64,000 nt of DNA from Stenopsyche tienmushanensis (taxonomy: Eukaryota; Arthropoda; Insecta; Trichoptera; Stenopsychidae), in the NCBI GenBank assembly GCA_008973525.1, contig WACJ01000097.1:806001-870000 (forward strand). The letters run 5' to 3'. Shown one piece after another: positions 1-10,953 of this stretch. Every line of letters starts with the position of its first letter. Position 1 is the first letter of the stretch. Made by a program: the position numbers and the translations under genes. The notes under the pieces were generated by a model. It made no database searches, was not told where the DNA came from, and saw only the letters and a list, made by a program, of their open reading frames with translations.

Positions 1-1680
1 GTTCATTTTGCGCGTTAATTCGCATCTATGATTTTGCGAATTGAATCAATACGGTTTTGAGCTTTGAATGATGGAATATTTTAGGATTAAATTAAAAATA
101 TTGTATGATATTAAGTCATATTTAAATTTGACGAGGACGATACCGATTTATAAAACTGATTGCTTAGGAATGTATTAAATATTTATTTTCTTTTGAATTT
201 ATTGCTAAATCCCCAAAGACTTTATTTTGTAAATACATACCAAATTTTAATCTAGATACACTTATATTTTTATGTTGCATTTTGTACAAAGTTTTGTATT
301 ATATTTTTAAACTCAACTGTTGTACATTTTTAAACAAAAAATAAACAATTTGGCATCCCAATTTGGATTCATCATTTTTTAATTAAAATATCTAAAATAT
401 AAACAAGGGGACTGTTGTCTTTGACACGCCAGTGTTTGAGCGTAATAAAAACGTTTTTGATATAATAAAATTAATTTAAATTGATATAAGCTGAGCAATA
501 CAATATTGAGACAACGCTTTTTCCAGTTACCGATCGACCGACTGATTTCCAATCGACGCAGTCTATTACAAATGAATAGGATAGTCGAAAGACAAATTAC
601 ATAATAATTTTTAACATGTCAATTTAATTAAATCGCAAAGCAATGTCGTTACATTTGTATGATAAAACTGCAATTGATAAACCAATGTTATAACGATTAT
701 GTATTTTATCGACGGACATAATAAGCAATGACACGCTGCTATTGAGCGAAATACAAAACAACATTGAAACGCTGTTATTATCCATCGAACAATGTGTATT
801 ACAATGTTGTTGTAATAAGAAAAAAATGATATTAATTAACGGCTACCCGACAGTTCATTCCGTCGAATATGGGTCGATGCAAATATTTCATAATTAATAT
901 AATATAACAACCCAATTTGAACAGCTGTATTTGTTACATTCATCATCACGTGTGACAAATTTAGGAAATATTTATTTTGGATAGTATTTTCATTGATTCT
1001 GCTGTATTCATTATTGAACAGTTATAATCGATGCACAGTTGAAAAACATTGAAAATAAAGCTTTATAGAGTGCTGCCCACAACATGTGCGGGCATACTCA
1101 TCATCATATAGTTTTGTTTATATTTCTATATTACAATCAAATAATACTTATTTTTTAGCTTGAGATCGAAGATTGACAGTATAAATTAGTATATTTAATG
1201 AATTAAGTATTAAAAACATGTCATCATGAAGACCCTGAACTTGAAAGCGATTATGCAACATTGGAGCCTCAGCACGAAACCTTCAAATGTAAGCAGTTTC
1301 GTATAATTTGATTGCAGTCGATCACGACTTTGATCCAGAAAGCTCGGTGAAGGTTTGCACAAGATCAGGCTATCTCAATTTCAATAGACTTAATGCAGCT
1401 CCACGATCATGATCATCCTCGTTCGAATCCTCCCCTCTCAAGGTTCCGCCTCACAAGTCTACAGTAGGGTGACCATATTTCAAATTAAAGCAATTCAATT
1501 CCGGATGGTCCAATTTTTCTTTTACTTTCGGGTCAGAGAAGAGACGCTGAAAGTTGCAATATGATCGAACGAACAAAAAACGAAACAGCTGATCTATTTT
1601 AGATGCTTATTTTTAAAATGTTCAAAAAGGAAAGACCCACTGCAAGCCTTCGCTCGGATGATCCTTTTCCTCAAGCCGAT
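1..1680. other. AT-rich spacer with no recognisable gene
   Basis: About 1.7 kb of strongly AT-rich sequence with homopolymer runs and no open frame of note. I see no terminal inverted repeats, transposase motifs or RNA gene. A GTTCGAATCC string near 1423 resembles the B box of a tRNA promoter, but no acceptor stem or A box accompanies it. Confidence 0.6.
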
Positions 1681-1689
1681 GAAGGATTT

Positions 1690-1950
1690 CATACTAACAT
1701 CAGCAACGTCCGAAAAGCGGACCGGTTGGACACTCTGATCTCATAGCCACTCTGTACTCTTTTAGGGTTTTTTGCGACATTTTCTATGATCTGTACGATC
1801 ATGGAAGCTCCCTCACAGACTAATTTATATAAGTGGCTTGGGCCAAATGAGGTCGCGAGTTATGTTTTAAGTTACAAACACTAGCTAATTTCTTCCCCGC
1901 GCTTAAAGTGAAAATAGACACTCGATTTTGAGAATAAGCGTGTCTTCGCG
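1690..1950 (-). repeat. Family C hAT-like element, internal fragment
   Basis: This matches the middle of family C in reverse orientation. Shared landmarks are the CCGAAAAGCGGACCGG block, the CACTC.GT.CTCTTTTAGGG block, the TGATCTGTACGATCA block, and the AAATGAGGTCGCGA segment also present near 31.2 and 50.6 kb. Neither terminus is present, so it is a truncated copy. It carries no coding capacity. Confidence 0.65.
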
Positions 1951-2117
1951 GTTATTAAATTCAACGATTTGCGTTTAAACGATTAAATGAGGTGATTATT
2001 TTATTTTATTTTTCGTGTTTAAATAGGAATTCTTATACGAGCTTTCAAAAATAGTCAGTCTGTCTTCTAGAAATAACAAAGAGAGGAGTTTATTGAATAA
2101 ATTTAATCGCGATTCGT

Positions 2118-2256
2118 AGACGATGGTCCTGACCAACAAGTCGGCTGCGATGAACGACGGAAAGCGTTTAGGATTTCATTCGTTCGCTGATAGATGTCAA
2201 AATGAGGCAAGTACCGTAGGAGATCAATAAAATGCCGAACAATCGGCAAAAATTAC
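2118..2256 (+). repeat. Family H interspersed repeat
   Basis: About 140 bp closely resembling 45462-45612. Both carry the landmarks ATGGTCC.GACC.A, GAGTCGGCT or AAGTCGGCT, GATGAACGACGGAA, CGTTCG.TGATA, AATGAGGCA, GATCAATAAAA and CGAACAATCGGCA in the same order. No open frame or terminal repeat is visible. The class is unknown. The second copy lies beside family D, so it may be another module of that repeat. Confidence 0.6.
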
Positions 2257-2510
2257 GAGGGGGATTCAAATATAACCCGGAATTTTGCAGTACAAATTTA
2301 CTCCAGACTTGACCCTATGTGATTAGCATATGTTTATAGAGGCATTAGGAGGATAATAATTTCAAGACAACGCTGCGGTAGAACAATATACGCGCAACTG
2401 GGTTTCGTAGCTGGAATTGTTCGTTTCATAGTTCCAGCGGCGTGGTGTTGAACTGTTGTGCGCATGCGCACACAGGAAAAAGCTGTGATGAAGAAAGAGC
2501 ACTGTTGATT
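2257..2510 (+). repeat. Possible mariner 5' end
   Basis: The stretch starts with GAGGGGGATTCAAATATAAC, which resembles the start of mariner terminal repeats (a GAGGG...TTCAAA...ACCGG pattern). About 200 bp later comes GGCGTGGTGTTGAACTGTTGTGCGC, reminiscent of mariner leader sequence. No transposase peptide could be read, so the call is tentative. Confidence 0.25.
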
Positions 2511-2519
2511 CCGCAGTGC

Positions 2520-3770
2520 CGATTTTTAGGAAATAGTTTTTATTTTTATTTACCGTGCAGCACCCCTACTAATTCTAGCTATGAGCCATCACTGGTGAGA
2601 ACTCAAATTTCACGAACGTATACTACTCTACTACATTTATTTTCAATTGTTTTTTTATATTCTAAAAACTTAAAAGCGAAAAAAATGTGATTTCAATCTA
2701 AAAATAAAGTGCATCTTGATGTTTGAGATAATATGCAGATGCGTAATGTCAATGTTTATTTTAGTTAGTTATATAAAGCATGGTCACCTCACAGACGACA
2801 GACGGGAGACACCTTGGCACACTTTCTCCGCTGTGAGAAGATCGTACGGTTTCTCGTTGCAAATCTCACTGGCTCCGAGCGACATTTTATTTTCTTCGAT
2901 GACAACATCTCGTGCCGACACCGATTTCAGATGGCGATCTTATCACGCGCCCCTAAACTCTATAAACAAAAGAACTTTAGCTCTTATCACCGCACGTCAT
3001 AAATACGATACAAATTTGAGGTTAAGTGCGATTTCCAGTTGAAAATTCAAACGTCAAAGCATCGGAACAAAGTGACCCCAGCTCCAATAAATGACGATTC
3101 ATTTTCAAATAAAAAATGAAACCATGCTAATTAAACCCTTTCTACGTGGACTCGCAGATGACAATGAATTATATCAAATCCAATGATAAATTAAATTTAA
3201 ATTTGAACATCTCATTCGATTTGCAATATTGTGGTTATGTGCAATCGGCTGTGGCCATAACGACGCGATCGACGCGCAGCCCGCTGTCACTCGACGTCTT
3301 TATTTTACGGCCATAACGGTAATCAAATTAGTCGACAACAACAAATAAATATTGACAATTTACAACATTGACCCAGAGCGTGCGGCGAAACTCACCATAG
3401 GTCAACTGCTCGATAAATTTAATTATTGCACCTGTTTCCTGAATTATTTGCGGAATATTTTTAAAAAATCCGTCGCGACATGGATCGACTTTTTTTTATT
3501 AAATTTACGAGCATGAACAAGTTAATTTATGATCAAATATATTTTTATAATTATAATCAATGAATAATATTAGGTTATCCCCAAAGAAATCCTTTTTAAG
3601 TTAAATTTAAGAAAATTATTATTATTTTTAATTAAAAACTTTTTTTTACATGTTAACGCTTTACAATCCGGGCAATTTCTTCCGGGATATATCTAGACAT
3701 AACAGTGGTTTTCAATCTGTGGTGCATATACCGGCGTGATGTAATGCAAAATGTGATTGATATGTGAAAC
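2520..3770. other. Gene-free stretch
   Basis: Mixed AT-rich DNA. A frame of about 108 codons at 2716-3042 overlaps another frame and has no recognisable motif. I see no splice-framed exon, RNA gene or mobile element ends. Confidence 0.5.
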
Positions 3771-3777
3771 AAGCATA

Positions 3778-4429
3778 CAGAGTGTGTCCCAAAAGTCATG
3801 AAATATATATTTTGCCACTCCCCTACTGGTCGTACCGTGTTCGAATCGATTGGGTAAGGTGGAAACGACCTTTAGCATTACAGTGCATCAAAGCTTGTGA
3901 CGAAAATGTCCTTCCGTCCGAATTTGTTTCCTTTTTTGACGTCATTTTATATGGGACCTACTCTAATTTCATCTAGCCAGTATTTCGTTTGAATCCCTCC
4001 ATATTGTTTGAATCGATGACAATGATTTTATGTCGATAAGGATATCTGCAAGGTGTCATTTTTGTTTGTCTCGTGTCTTTTATGTCGTCTAGACAGTATT
4101 CCGATACTTTCTCCTACTCCCTACCTAAACATTCTTTGCATAAAAATCCTTCACGCGTATTTTCCAAACTTAAGACAGCACTTCAAGACTTTGGGTCACT
4201 GTCGACCTGTGCATTTATTGTAAAATAAATATATTTTGTGACAAAACTTTCGCTCTGAAGGAGGTTCCCGTCGAGGCCTTCGAGAGGGCGTACCGGGCAT
4301 GGGAAGGTCGGTGGAAAATTGTGTAGATCCTCACGGAGAGTACTTTGAGAATTATTAACAATTTGTACCCGTATTGTCAATAAATCTTTAAAAAAAATAT
4401 ATATTTCATAACTTTTGGGACATATCCTG
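3778..4429 (+). mobile_element. Tc1/mariner-type nonautonomous element with TA duplication
   Basis: The left end reads CAGAGTGTGTCCCAAAAGT and continues CATGAAATATATATTTT. The right end is its inverted partner, ATATATATTTCATAACTTTT then GGGACATATCCTG. A TA dinucleotide flanks each end (3776-3777 and 4430-4431), the target duplication typical of the Tc1/mariner/IS630 superfamily. The body is 652 bp, far shorter than an autonomous element, and holds only the last part of a transposase frame. It is therefore an internally deleted, immobile copy. Confidence 0.85.
4243..4358 (+). pseudogene. Relic C-terminus of a mariner/IS630-type transposase
   Basis: Within the 3778-4429 element the plus strand reads VPVEAFERAYRAWEGRWK. 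After one frameshift it reads CVDPHGEYFE and then a stop. This agrees with the usual C-terminal pattern of these transposases (a helix with a tryptophan-rich segment followed by a cysteine-valine and a G.YFE ending). The N-terminal DNA-binding domain and all catalytic aspartates are missing, so no activity is possible. Placement just inside the right terminal repeat is as expected for the 3' end of such a gene. Confidence 0.75.
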
Positions 4430-5009
4430 TAGATTAAATGGCACATAAACACACCAACTAAACATAAGGATAACATTCATCAGTTCATCGTTCTATATAA
4501 TAATTAAATTTGAATATTCATATAGTGTATTTGAACGTACTCTATGACAAATTTGTATAAACAATTTTATTTAAAAATATAATTTGTTTTATTTTGCCGA
4601 TGGATGATATTTATATATATTTTATACGTTTTAAATATTAAGACATGTGTGTACTTTAATCCCTAGAAAGAAATTTAAATCTATATCAAGTTTGTACGTC
4701 ATTTTTTTCAAGCTGAAGTTATGTTATTCGTATCACGCGTTAACGCGGGTGCGGACTATAAAGAGTTAATATAAAATATAATCGCTTTCATTATCAACAA
4801 CTAAGTCTTCACCATCTCTCCTGCCAGTTTTCTATCCCCCTTCTTCCGAAAAATCTGATATTCGGTTCGAAGCCCTACTTTTGAGGTCTTTCTTTTTTGA
4901 CGTTGTTCGAAAGATAAAGAACCGTAACCCTTCTTGGGAGACTGTTATCTAGGGCAGAGGAATCAAACTCAAAGCTAACATGGGTCAAAATAAAATGGCT
5001 CAAGTCTTG

Positions 5010-5272
5010 AGACGTCATTGGTGCAATTTTAGTTTGAGGCCCCTGAACCTATTTGGCCCCCAATAAACGCGGTTTCCTATTACGATTTCCCTGTTACGCG
5101 GTATCAGGGCAGAGAAAGGCTTGATGGTTGGTTGGCATTTCAAAGAATAAATATATTTTTTGCACAATTTCTTAGTTCCCTTTTATTACTCTGCAAATCA
5201 AAAAAAATTGGGGCCCTATAAAATTTTGAGGCCCGAAGCGCGTACGCTTTCTGCGCCTACAGGTAAATCAAT
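5010..5272 (+). repeat. Family A hAT-type MITE, copy 1
   Basis: It carries the family A body: GTGCAATTTTAGTTTGAGGCC, the CTATTTGG block, TATTACGATTTC, CGGTATCAGGG, TTTTGAGGCCCGAAGCGCG and GCGCCTACAGGTAAATC. The left terminus is degraded and the right terminus is cut off before CCGCCACTG. It is non-coding. Confidence 0.75.
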
Positions 5273-5572
5273 AACAATTTTTAGACAAACTTTAAACTGA
5301 CTGTCCATGGGCTCTTCGCATCCCTTTTCTACCCTTTTACACTTGTGATATCTGTCTCGTATAACGAGCTTTCTTAAACTCTTTTGCCCGGTTGTTTTGA
5401 AAACTAATTACCAGTAATTAAGACATACGCATCATCCTTACCGCTCTGAAGAGTTTTGTTTCTTTGATCTTGACCTGTGTTTATGTAACACCTCATGTAC
5501 TGTTCGGGAGTGGCCTCATTATCCGAATATCAACACACTTTTTATTAGTGTTGTGTCCGTTTTGTTGGCTGG

Positions 5573-5872
5573 GTCGCAAAAATATTCGTTGTGGGCAGCA
5601 TGCGGCCCGTAGGTCTCAACGCGCCTCGGGCCTCAAAATGCTTTTTATCCACTGCGCAGTTCAAGAAATTGATGTTCATTCCTTGAAATACACGGTTTTA
5701 TCACCTACATGTCGCTTAATAGTGAAATTGTAATGGGAAACCGCGCATATCGAGGTCCAAATGTCGAAATTTGTCCCAAGTCAAAAAACCAAATGGGTCT
5801 AGGGGCCTCAAACTTGAATTGCGCCATGGGCCTCTTAAGTGCTCAATCCGCCACGGGCCCTACTGAGATACT
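5573..5872 (-). repeat. Family A hAT-type MITE, copy 2
   Basis: Reverse-orientation copy: GCGCGCCTCGGGCCTCAAAA near the left, CGCATATCGAGG and AATTTGTCCCAAG in the middle, and GCTCAATCCGCCACGGG at the right, a mutated terminus. Two short open frames across it are spurious. It sits 300 bp from copy 1 in the opposite orientation. Confidence 0.8.
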
Positions 5873-6367
5873 GAGGATGGCAAAAGGCATGTCATGCGGC
5901 GAGGCAGACGGACGATCCAACACTATTAGAAAACACTTGCGTTTTTATGTTTATGTGAACAATTATGTTTATTTGAATTTTCTGTATGAAGACGGTGTCG
6001 ACACCCCGAGGCGGAAAAACAAATAAGTTTAGAGGTGAACGACGCAACGGCGAGTGCGCTTTTATGACTTATGAAACAAAAGAGACGAGGCGGTCTGCCA
6101 AACTATTCACATGCGTTCCTGATTCCTTTCCACCTAAGCGGCGACCTTGGACTTAATCAATTCTCTTCATTCGAGAGGTCACTTTCGAGTCAACGACCTT
6201 CTCGCTGGCTAATTTTCGCAACTCCGAGCGACCACAGACGACACCACAGACCAACTCTTCGTCGTCGCTATTGCTAACGGTACTCTTCCTTTCCGGACGT
6301 GCACAGGGACCGGTTATCTTTCACAGAAACGATCCATATTGCTTTCAAAGATGACGTTGGACGCGCC

Positions 6368-6602
6368 CATTGGCGGATTTAATACTCGAGAGGCCCTTGG
6401 CGCAATTTAAGTTTGAGGCCCCCTGGACCTATTTGATTTTTCAGCTTGGTACAAATTCTGCCATTTGGGGCCCTCGATGTGCGCGAATCACCTACGATTT
6501 CTACGTGCCGCATAAAAGTGAAACCGTATATCCCTTGAATTACCCGGCGAGTCAAAAACTTTTTGAGGCCCGAGGCACGGATGGATGCGCCTGTCGGTAA
6601 AA
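6368..6602 (+). repeat. Family A hAT-type MITE, copy 3
   Basis: Starts with CATTGGCGGATTTA, one base from the family terminus, then ACTCGAGAGGCCCTTGGCGC. It ends near GCGCCTGTCGGTAAAAC. The interior has the GGGGCCCTCGATGTGCGCG and TTTTGAGGCCCGAGGC blocks. It is non-coding; the 76-codon frame over it is an artefact of the repeat. Confidence 0.8.
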
Positions 6603-6931
6603 CAGCACTCTGCGGTGTCCGAGTCTGTCCTTCTCGGCTCTTTATATAATCGAGGGGATTAGATTCGCTTTGAGGTCAGCGCATCGAATATGGGTCACCC
6701 AACAACCGATGCGAGCGACACTTTTCTTCTTCTTCGGCGATTCATGGCCAAAAACGCATCCGACTTGAGGCCAACGTCGAGCGAGCCTATCGTTAAATGC
6801 CAATTATTTAATCGACGACATCAAGGCTAATTAATCTCATTATTCAATTTCAACCAAATGTTAAAATAAAAATCGACATGCAATAAATAAAATAGTCCAG
6901 ATTGCAAATATTTTATTATTAATGTTTTTAA

Positions 6932-7133
6932 CAGGGGTCGACAAACTACGTTCCGCGAGCCAAATCGACTCAGTAGGTATTGAAATTTTGTCCAAAAAAG
7001 GGTTGAACCTGTTTTTTTTGTTACTCTATGAGTAGAATTGCCCATATAAATATCTTCGAGCTTGCTACCTGACCCGCCGACCCTAACATTTTTTATGATG
7101 TGGCCCTTTTCAAAAAGAGTTTGTCGACCTCTG
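6932..7133. mobile_element. hAT-like MITE with CAGGGGTCGACAAACT ends
   Basis: The left end CAGGGGTCGACAAACT pairs with an imperfect inverted right end, AGTTTGTCGACCTCTG. Inside, TGTGGCCCTTTTCAAAAAG and GCGAGCCAAAT are landmarks common in hAT-type nonautonomous elements. The total is about 200 bp. I could not match an 8-bp duplication in the flanks, so the copy is old or the ends are slightly misplaced. The 118-codon minus-strand frame covering it follows from the repeat and has no known domain. Confidence 0.6.
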
Positions 7134-7204
7134 TTATCCGTCATTGCAGACACCTCTTTTTTCAGAAATTTTGTTGATGACATTTTTTAAATTAAAATTT
7201 CAAT

Positions 7205-7838
7205 GTTATCCGGGTTTAGGTGCTCATGAATCCCGAGATTAGTAAACGTAATCCCGAAAAGGTACCGAAAAACAGAAATCGTACCCCTCACCAGCACGAT
7301 GAAGCCTACTAAATCGAGACATTCCCGCTGAAATCTGGACGCTTGGAAACAGTGGCGTAACTACTAATTGGCGAGCTTAGGCGACGCCTAGGGGCAGTAA
7401 CTGGCTATTCTATGTTTACAGTACATATATGTTTTTCAAATTGCTATGCTAACCTTTCCCTTCCGGTGATGTATTTACTACACCTCGACTCTAATAATGG
7501 GAATATCGATATGAAATATAATAGACACGGGCTTCAGAATTTTTGAATTCCTCCGCAATATAATTACGAATCACATCAAAGTATTATAGTACATAAGTAT
7601 TCATCTGCAGCGACGGAAATAAATAATTTGTCGGGAAATCGAGAATTTCGCGAGTTTTAGTCCGTGTTTCCGCAGAAAGGATTTTTATCAGTCACATTGA
7701 TGATGTTATACACAAATGGGGGCTCAACTCGAACTAGCATTTAAATATCTGATGACGATACCTCCAACGAGCGTGGAGGCTGCCAAAATCAGATCCAGAC
7801 TAAAATGACGAAAGATTCGATACTTTAATGTTACTTCG
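7205..7838 (+). repeat. Family B hAT-like element, long form, copy 1
   Basis: It contains the ordered family B landmarks: CATGAATCCCGAGATTAGTA, GTAATCCCGAAAA, ACTAAATCGAGACATTCCCG, CAGTGGCGTAACTACTAATT, GGTGATGTATTTACTACACC, ATTCATCTGCAGCGACGGAA and TTTTAGTCCGTGT. It extends about 170 bp beyond the short form, to TTTAATGTTACTTCG, as in the copies near 45.8 and 55.2 kb. The left TAGGGAATCC terminus is missing. It is non-coding. Confidence 0.75.
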
Positions 7839-8069
7839 GGCATATTTTCAAAATAATATTTGAATTTTTAGTGTTTTATTTATCTATTTTTGAATTGTAT
7901 TCTTTCGCCTTCAAATTATTTTTTTATATTAAACATATTTTTTATATTAACTATTGAAAATCCCAATGTCTATGATCTAATGCTAATCACATCGCTATTC
8001 CTTCTATTTAGCTCTGTGAAAAACAACACTGATTCAGGCTGGGCGACGAGAGTGTTAATGGTTATTATA

Positions 8070-8270
8070 CAGAGTGCGGCAGGGAAACTACCTTATTTAA
8101 AAAATGAACAACACAAACAGTATAGGAGATATCACTTTAATTATTTTTTCATATTACAGAGATATGTTTAAAGTTTTTATTTATTATATTTTAAAATTTG
8201 TATCATTAAGGTAGCCTCCATTTTGGTCAATGCATTGAGATAGTCGAATTTTGAAACGTTGAAAAATTTT
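8070..8270 (-). pseudogene. Mariner-like (DDE) element fragment with transposase C-terminus
   Basis: The plus strand has a TIR-like CAGAGTGCGGCAGGGAAACT directly after TA at 8068-8069. The minus strand then reads FKIRLSQCIDQNGGYLNDTN and stops at 8184. The CI..NGG.L pattern resembles the last residues of DDE-superfamily (mariner-like) transposases. All catalytic residues and the other terminal repeat are lost. Confidence 0.55.
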
Positions 8271-8279
8271 ACCTCTAGC

Positions 8280-9660
8280 TTCATCTTTTTAATACATTTA
8301 TTCCCGTTATATATGATTTTGATAGCTCATCATCGTCTAATTTAATAAAATTAACGATTACATATTCAACAAAACATAGTTTTCTGATGGCTTGTAAACA
8401 TTTTTGAAGCAAAAGTTTGTTTACCAACATTACAAATGAGAGCAACAGGTAGCACATAGCAGTACTCAAAAAGCGAAAGCTTACTTTAATAAATTCTTGA
8501 ATTTTAGATAGTAATGCTTAAAAAATGTAATTTAAGAATTGTATTTATTTGCTTATGAAGAGAAATCGTAGCCTTGCCCCCGAACTTAATAAAGATAGAA
8601 AAATGCCTAAATATTTTAAATGAGTGAATATGTCAACAATTGAATTGTCGAAAACACAATAAGCAATCTGTCCAATGCGATTGAGACGATGACAAAATGG
8701 CTGTGAGTCATTTTGTGTCCCTTTTTGCCGACACCATAACGATCTTCCTAAGCTATCGCCCCACATTACCAATAAATCATGATAAACATACAGACATATC
8801 CGGGCACTTGGATCTTACAAATCCCAAGCCTCCCTCATGCGAACTCGGCTTCCCCCTTTGGATACCCAAAAATACACCTCCACAGACGAAGCTACATATA
8901 TGGAATATAAAATAGTATATGACATAATTGTGACAACGTCTGCTATTTGTTCAGCCGTGGAAGTCTTCGAAAATTAACAATGAGGTCAAATGATCTTAAC
9001 ACATTAGCGCCGGTCCAAAATCGTGACTCTTTCGTTAGGCGAAACGGGTGTCACATTATATCTGCGTCAGGCTCTTTCCATTTATTCGCAAAACTAACTG
9101 CCTGGGAAGAGCGCGAACAAACGGCTGGAGTTGGGAAAGCCATTTTTTGCATATTCATGAACCATAAATAAATTAAGGCGTGTTGAAATAAATCTTCCCG
9201 AAAGACATGTACCCGTTCATGGTCCGTTTGAATAAATTTGGCTCGAACAAATTCATTAAATATTCGATTGGAAGGCGCACAGTTTGAGATGCTGGATAAT
9301 ATGAGGCGTGCTCTCCTCATATTTTAGCCGGGAAGCCTTCAGTTTTTCGAACCCTTTTACCTGTGCTTCCAGATTTATGCTTCGACGAAGCGTGGAATTT
9401 TATCAAGTGGTAAAAACTCAAGCGATCTACTGAGAACCGTATTTTAGTTCCGAGTGGTTTCATTGGAAATATCAAACACCAATTTGCCAAATTGTTTGTG
9501 TATAATTCATTTCATTGCCTAAAATATCCATAATTCGAATTAAATCATGTCGAGTGTGTGAATAAGTTCCTGCCGTTTCATCATCAGCCGTTATAACAAT
9601 TGTGAACAAACAGCTTTTATGACGCATATTCAGGGTGTTTTGCATATGGACCGACAAATT
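8280..9660. other. Gene-free stretch
   Basis: Open frames of 60-89 codons occur on both strands with no recognisable domain and no supporting splice signals. I found no repeat family member or RNA gene here. Base composition is somewhat less AT-rich from 8950 to 9450. Confidence 0.45.
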
Positions 9661-10044
9661 TTTTTTTGGGGGTTAGGAGGTTATTTTGCTACGTTTTTAC
9701 ACATATGGGCCCTATGTCCTCATCAGTCAGGGTTGCCAAAATCAATATTTTAAAAAATATCTAAAACTTCACCTTTAAATCGTAATAACTTTTTAATATG
9801 TGCTCGTAAAATAAAATGTGCAAACGAATGAGGAATGTCAACGTCTAAATTCTTTAAACAAAAAAATAATACCTGTTTTGAACTTAATTTAGTTATAAAA
9901 ACTTCTCTAGATTATACCCTTTCCAACGATATGCTACATGTCATACTAATCATTCGATAAGTCGTTAAACTTGAAAAAGTACCAGTTTGCTAAGGTCAGG
10001 GTTAAGAAAATATGTTTTATGCTTATGATGTTTATTAAATATAT

Positions 10045-10200
10045 TTACAAAATTTGTTCAAATTGATGACCTTTGCTTCGTATGTACGCATGACACCTTT
10101 TCCTTATTTCAACTTTAGATGTCTGAAGTAGCATTTCGTCTTTCATTTTTGAAAAGGTGGCGCTTATTTCTTCAATTAGGATATCTTTTGTAGGCACCTA
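10045..10200 (-). pseudogene. Relic C-terminus of a mariner-like transposase
   Basis: The minus strand reads DILIEEISATFSKMKDEML, then RKRCHAYIRSKGHQFEQIL and a stop. This is the usual layout of the C-terminal end of DDE transposases of this group: a helix starting with I.EEI, an arginine-rich turn and a final G.QFE..L. Nothing of the catalytic core is readable. It lies inside the inverted repeats of the 9668-10420 element in the expected orientation. Confidence 0.7.
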
Positions 10201-10221
10201 GGTGTAAATTAATTATTTGGC

Positions 10222-10342
10222 GACCCTATTCCATGGCTCGCAAGGTATCCCAGATCTGACACCACGGGATTTCTTTTCCTGGGGGCATACCCTATTCCAT
10301 GACTCGCACGGTCTTCAGATCTGACACCACTGGATTTTGTGC
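10222..10342. repeat. Imperfect internal duplication
   Basis: ACCCTATTCCATGGCTCGCA with its following CAGATCTGACACCAC is repeated about 65 bp later as ACCCTATTCCATGACTCGCA and CAGATCTGACACCAC. The duplication lies inside the 9668-10420 element and probably arose after or during its decay. Confidence 0.7.
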
Positions 10343-10574
10343 AAAAAAATATGTTTCGACAACCCTGACATTTAGGACATAGGACCTATGTGTAAAACGT
10401 AGCAAAATAACCCCTTAATGTTTGAAGACAAAGAATCGCTTGATGAAGATCTAAGTCTGAACTTGCAAAGTCATTATGAATTGATCGAACAACAGTTTCG
10501 AAACGTCTGACAGCATTTTTTTTCCTGTGGGAAGGGAATCTTCACACCCATAGTATTCTATAGATGGGCTCATA

Positions 10575-10953
10575 AGGCCCTCCACCGACTTATGACCAGG
10601 ATAAGTCGGATCTTCGTAGTCCGAGGCCCTCTTCTTTGCCTGGAGGTCCAGCAGGATGTTCCAGCGATCATAAATATCGTCTCTTCGGACACTGTCCTGT
10701 TCGCTTCGGGAGCGCTCCCTGTCGCTGTACCCTGGCGAGCTTCTTTTTGTTGGGGTCGCGTCTGAGCGACTCGTGCCATATCGAGGCTCTGTACAGAAGG
10801 ATCGAGTGTATTACCTCGTTTATGGTACATCTTCTCCACAGCTTTGGCCCTCCAATGATGGGCACGAGCCGTCCAAGCTCGCTGGCCACCTTCTGCGTCT
10901 TCTGTGCAGCTTCTTCTATGTGTTTGCTAAAGGTCAGCTTGTGTCTGACATCT
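10575..10953 (-). pseudogene. R1/jockey-like LINE reverse-transcriptase fragment
   Basis: The minus strand reads RHKLTFSKHIEEAAQKTQKV, then ASELGRLVPIIGGPK, IHSILLYRASIWHE, and KLARVQRQGAL. These match the stretch downstream of the reverse-transcriptase catalytic core in R1/jockey-group LINEs: a K.TF..H segment, L.RL.PN.GGP, SVLLYG..IW, and a final RVQR. After a frameshift, TVSEETIFMIAGT fits the usual A/R-Y-RTVS-A-VIAG continuation. Catalytic YADD is absent. A mariner relic abuts the upstream end on the opposite strand. Confidence 0.8.

Larger units (their letters stand above)
9668..10420 (-). mobile_element. Deleted mariner-like element with about 65-bp inverted repeats
   Basis: Near the left end is AGGTTATTTTGCTACGTTTT followed by TACACATA and CCTATGTCCT. 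The right end is the inverse: AGGACATAGGACCTATGTGT, AAAACGTAGCAAAATAACC. After the match come TCAGGGTTG.C on the left and its inverse on the right. The element is about 750 bp and contains only the tail of a transposase gene on the minus strand. It therefore looks like an internally deleted copy of a DDE transposon. Exact outer ends are uncertain by a few bases. Confidence 0.75.

Noticed and set aside
1418..1430. tRNA gene or SINE at a GTTCGAATCC string
   Set aside because: No A box, acceptor stem or anticodon arm in the flanks.
5709..6026. 105-codon open frame
   Set aside because: It covers a family A MITE copy; the same peptide pattern recurs in other copies and follows from the repeat.
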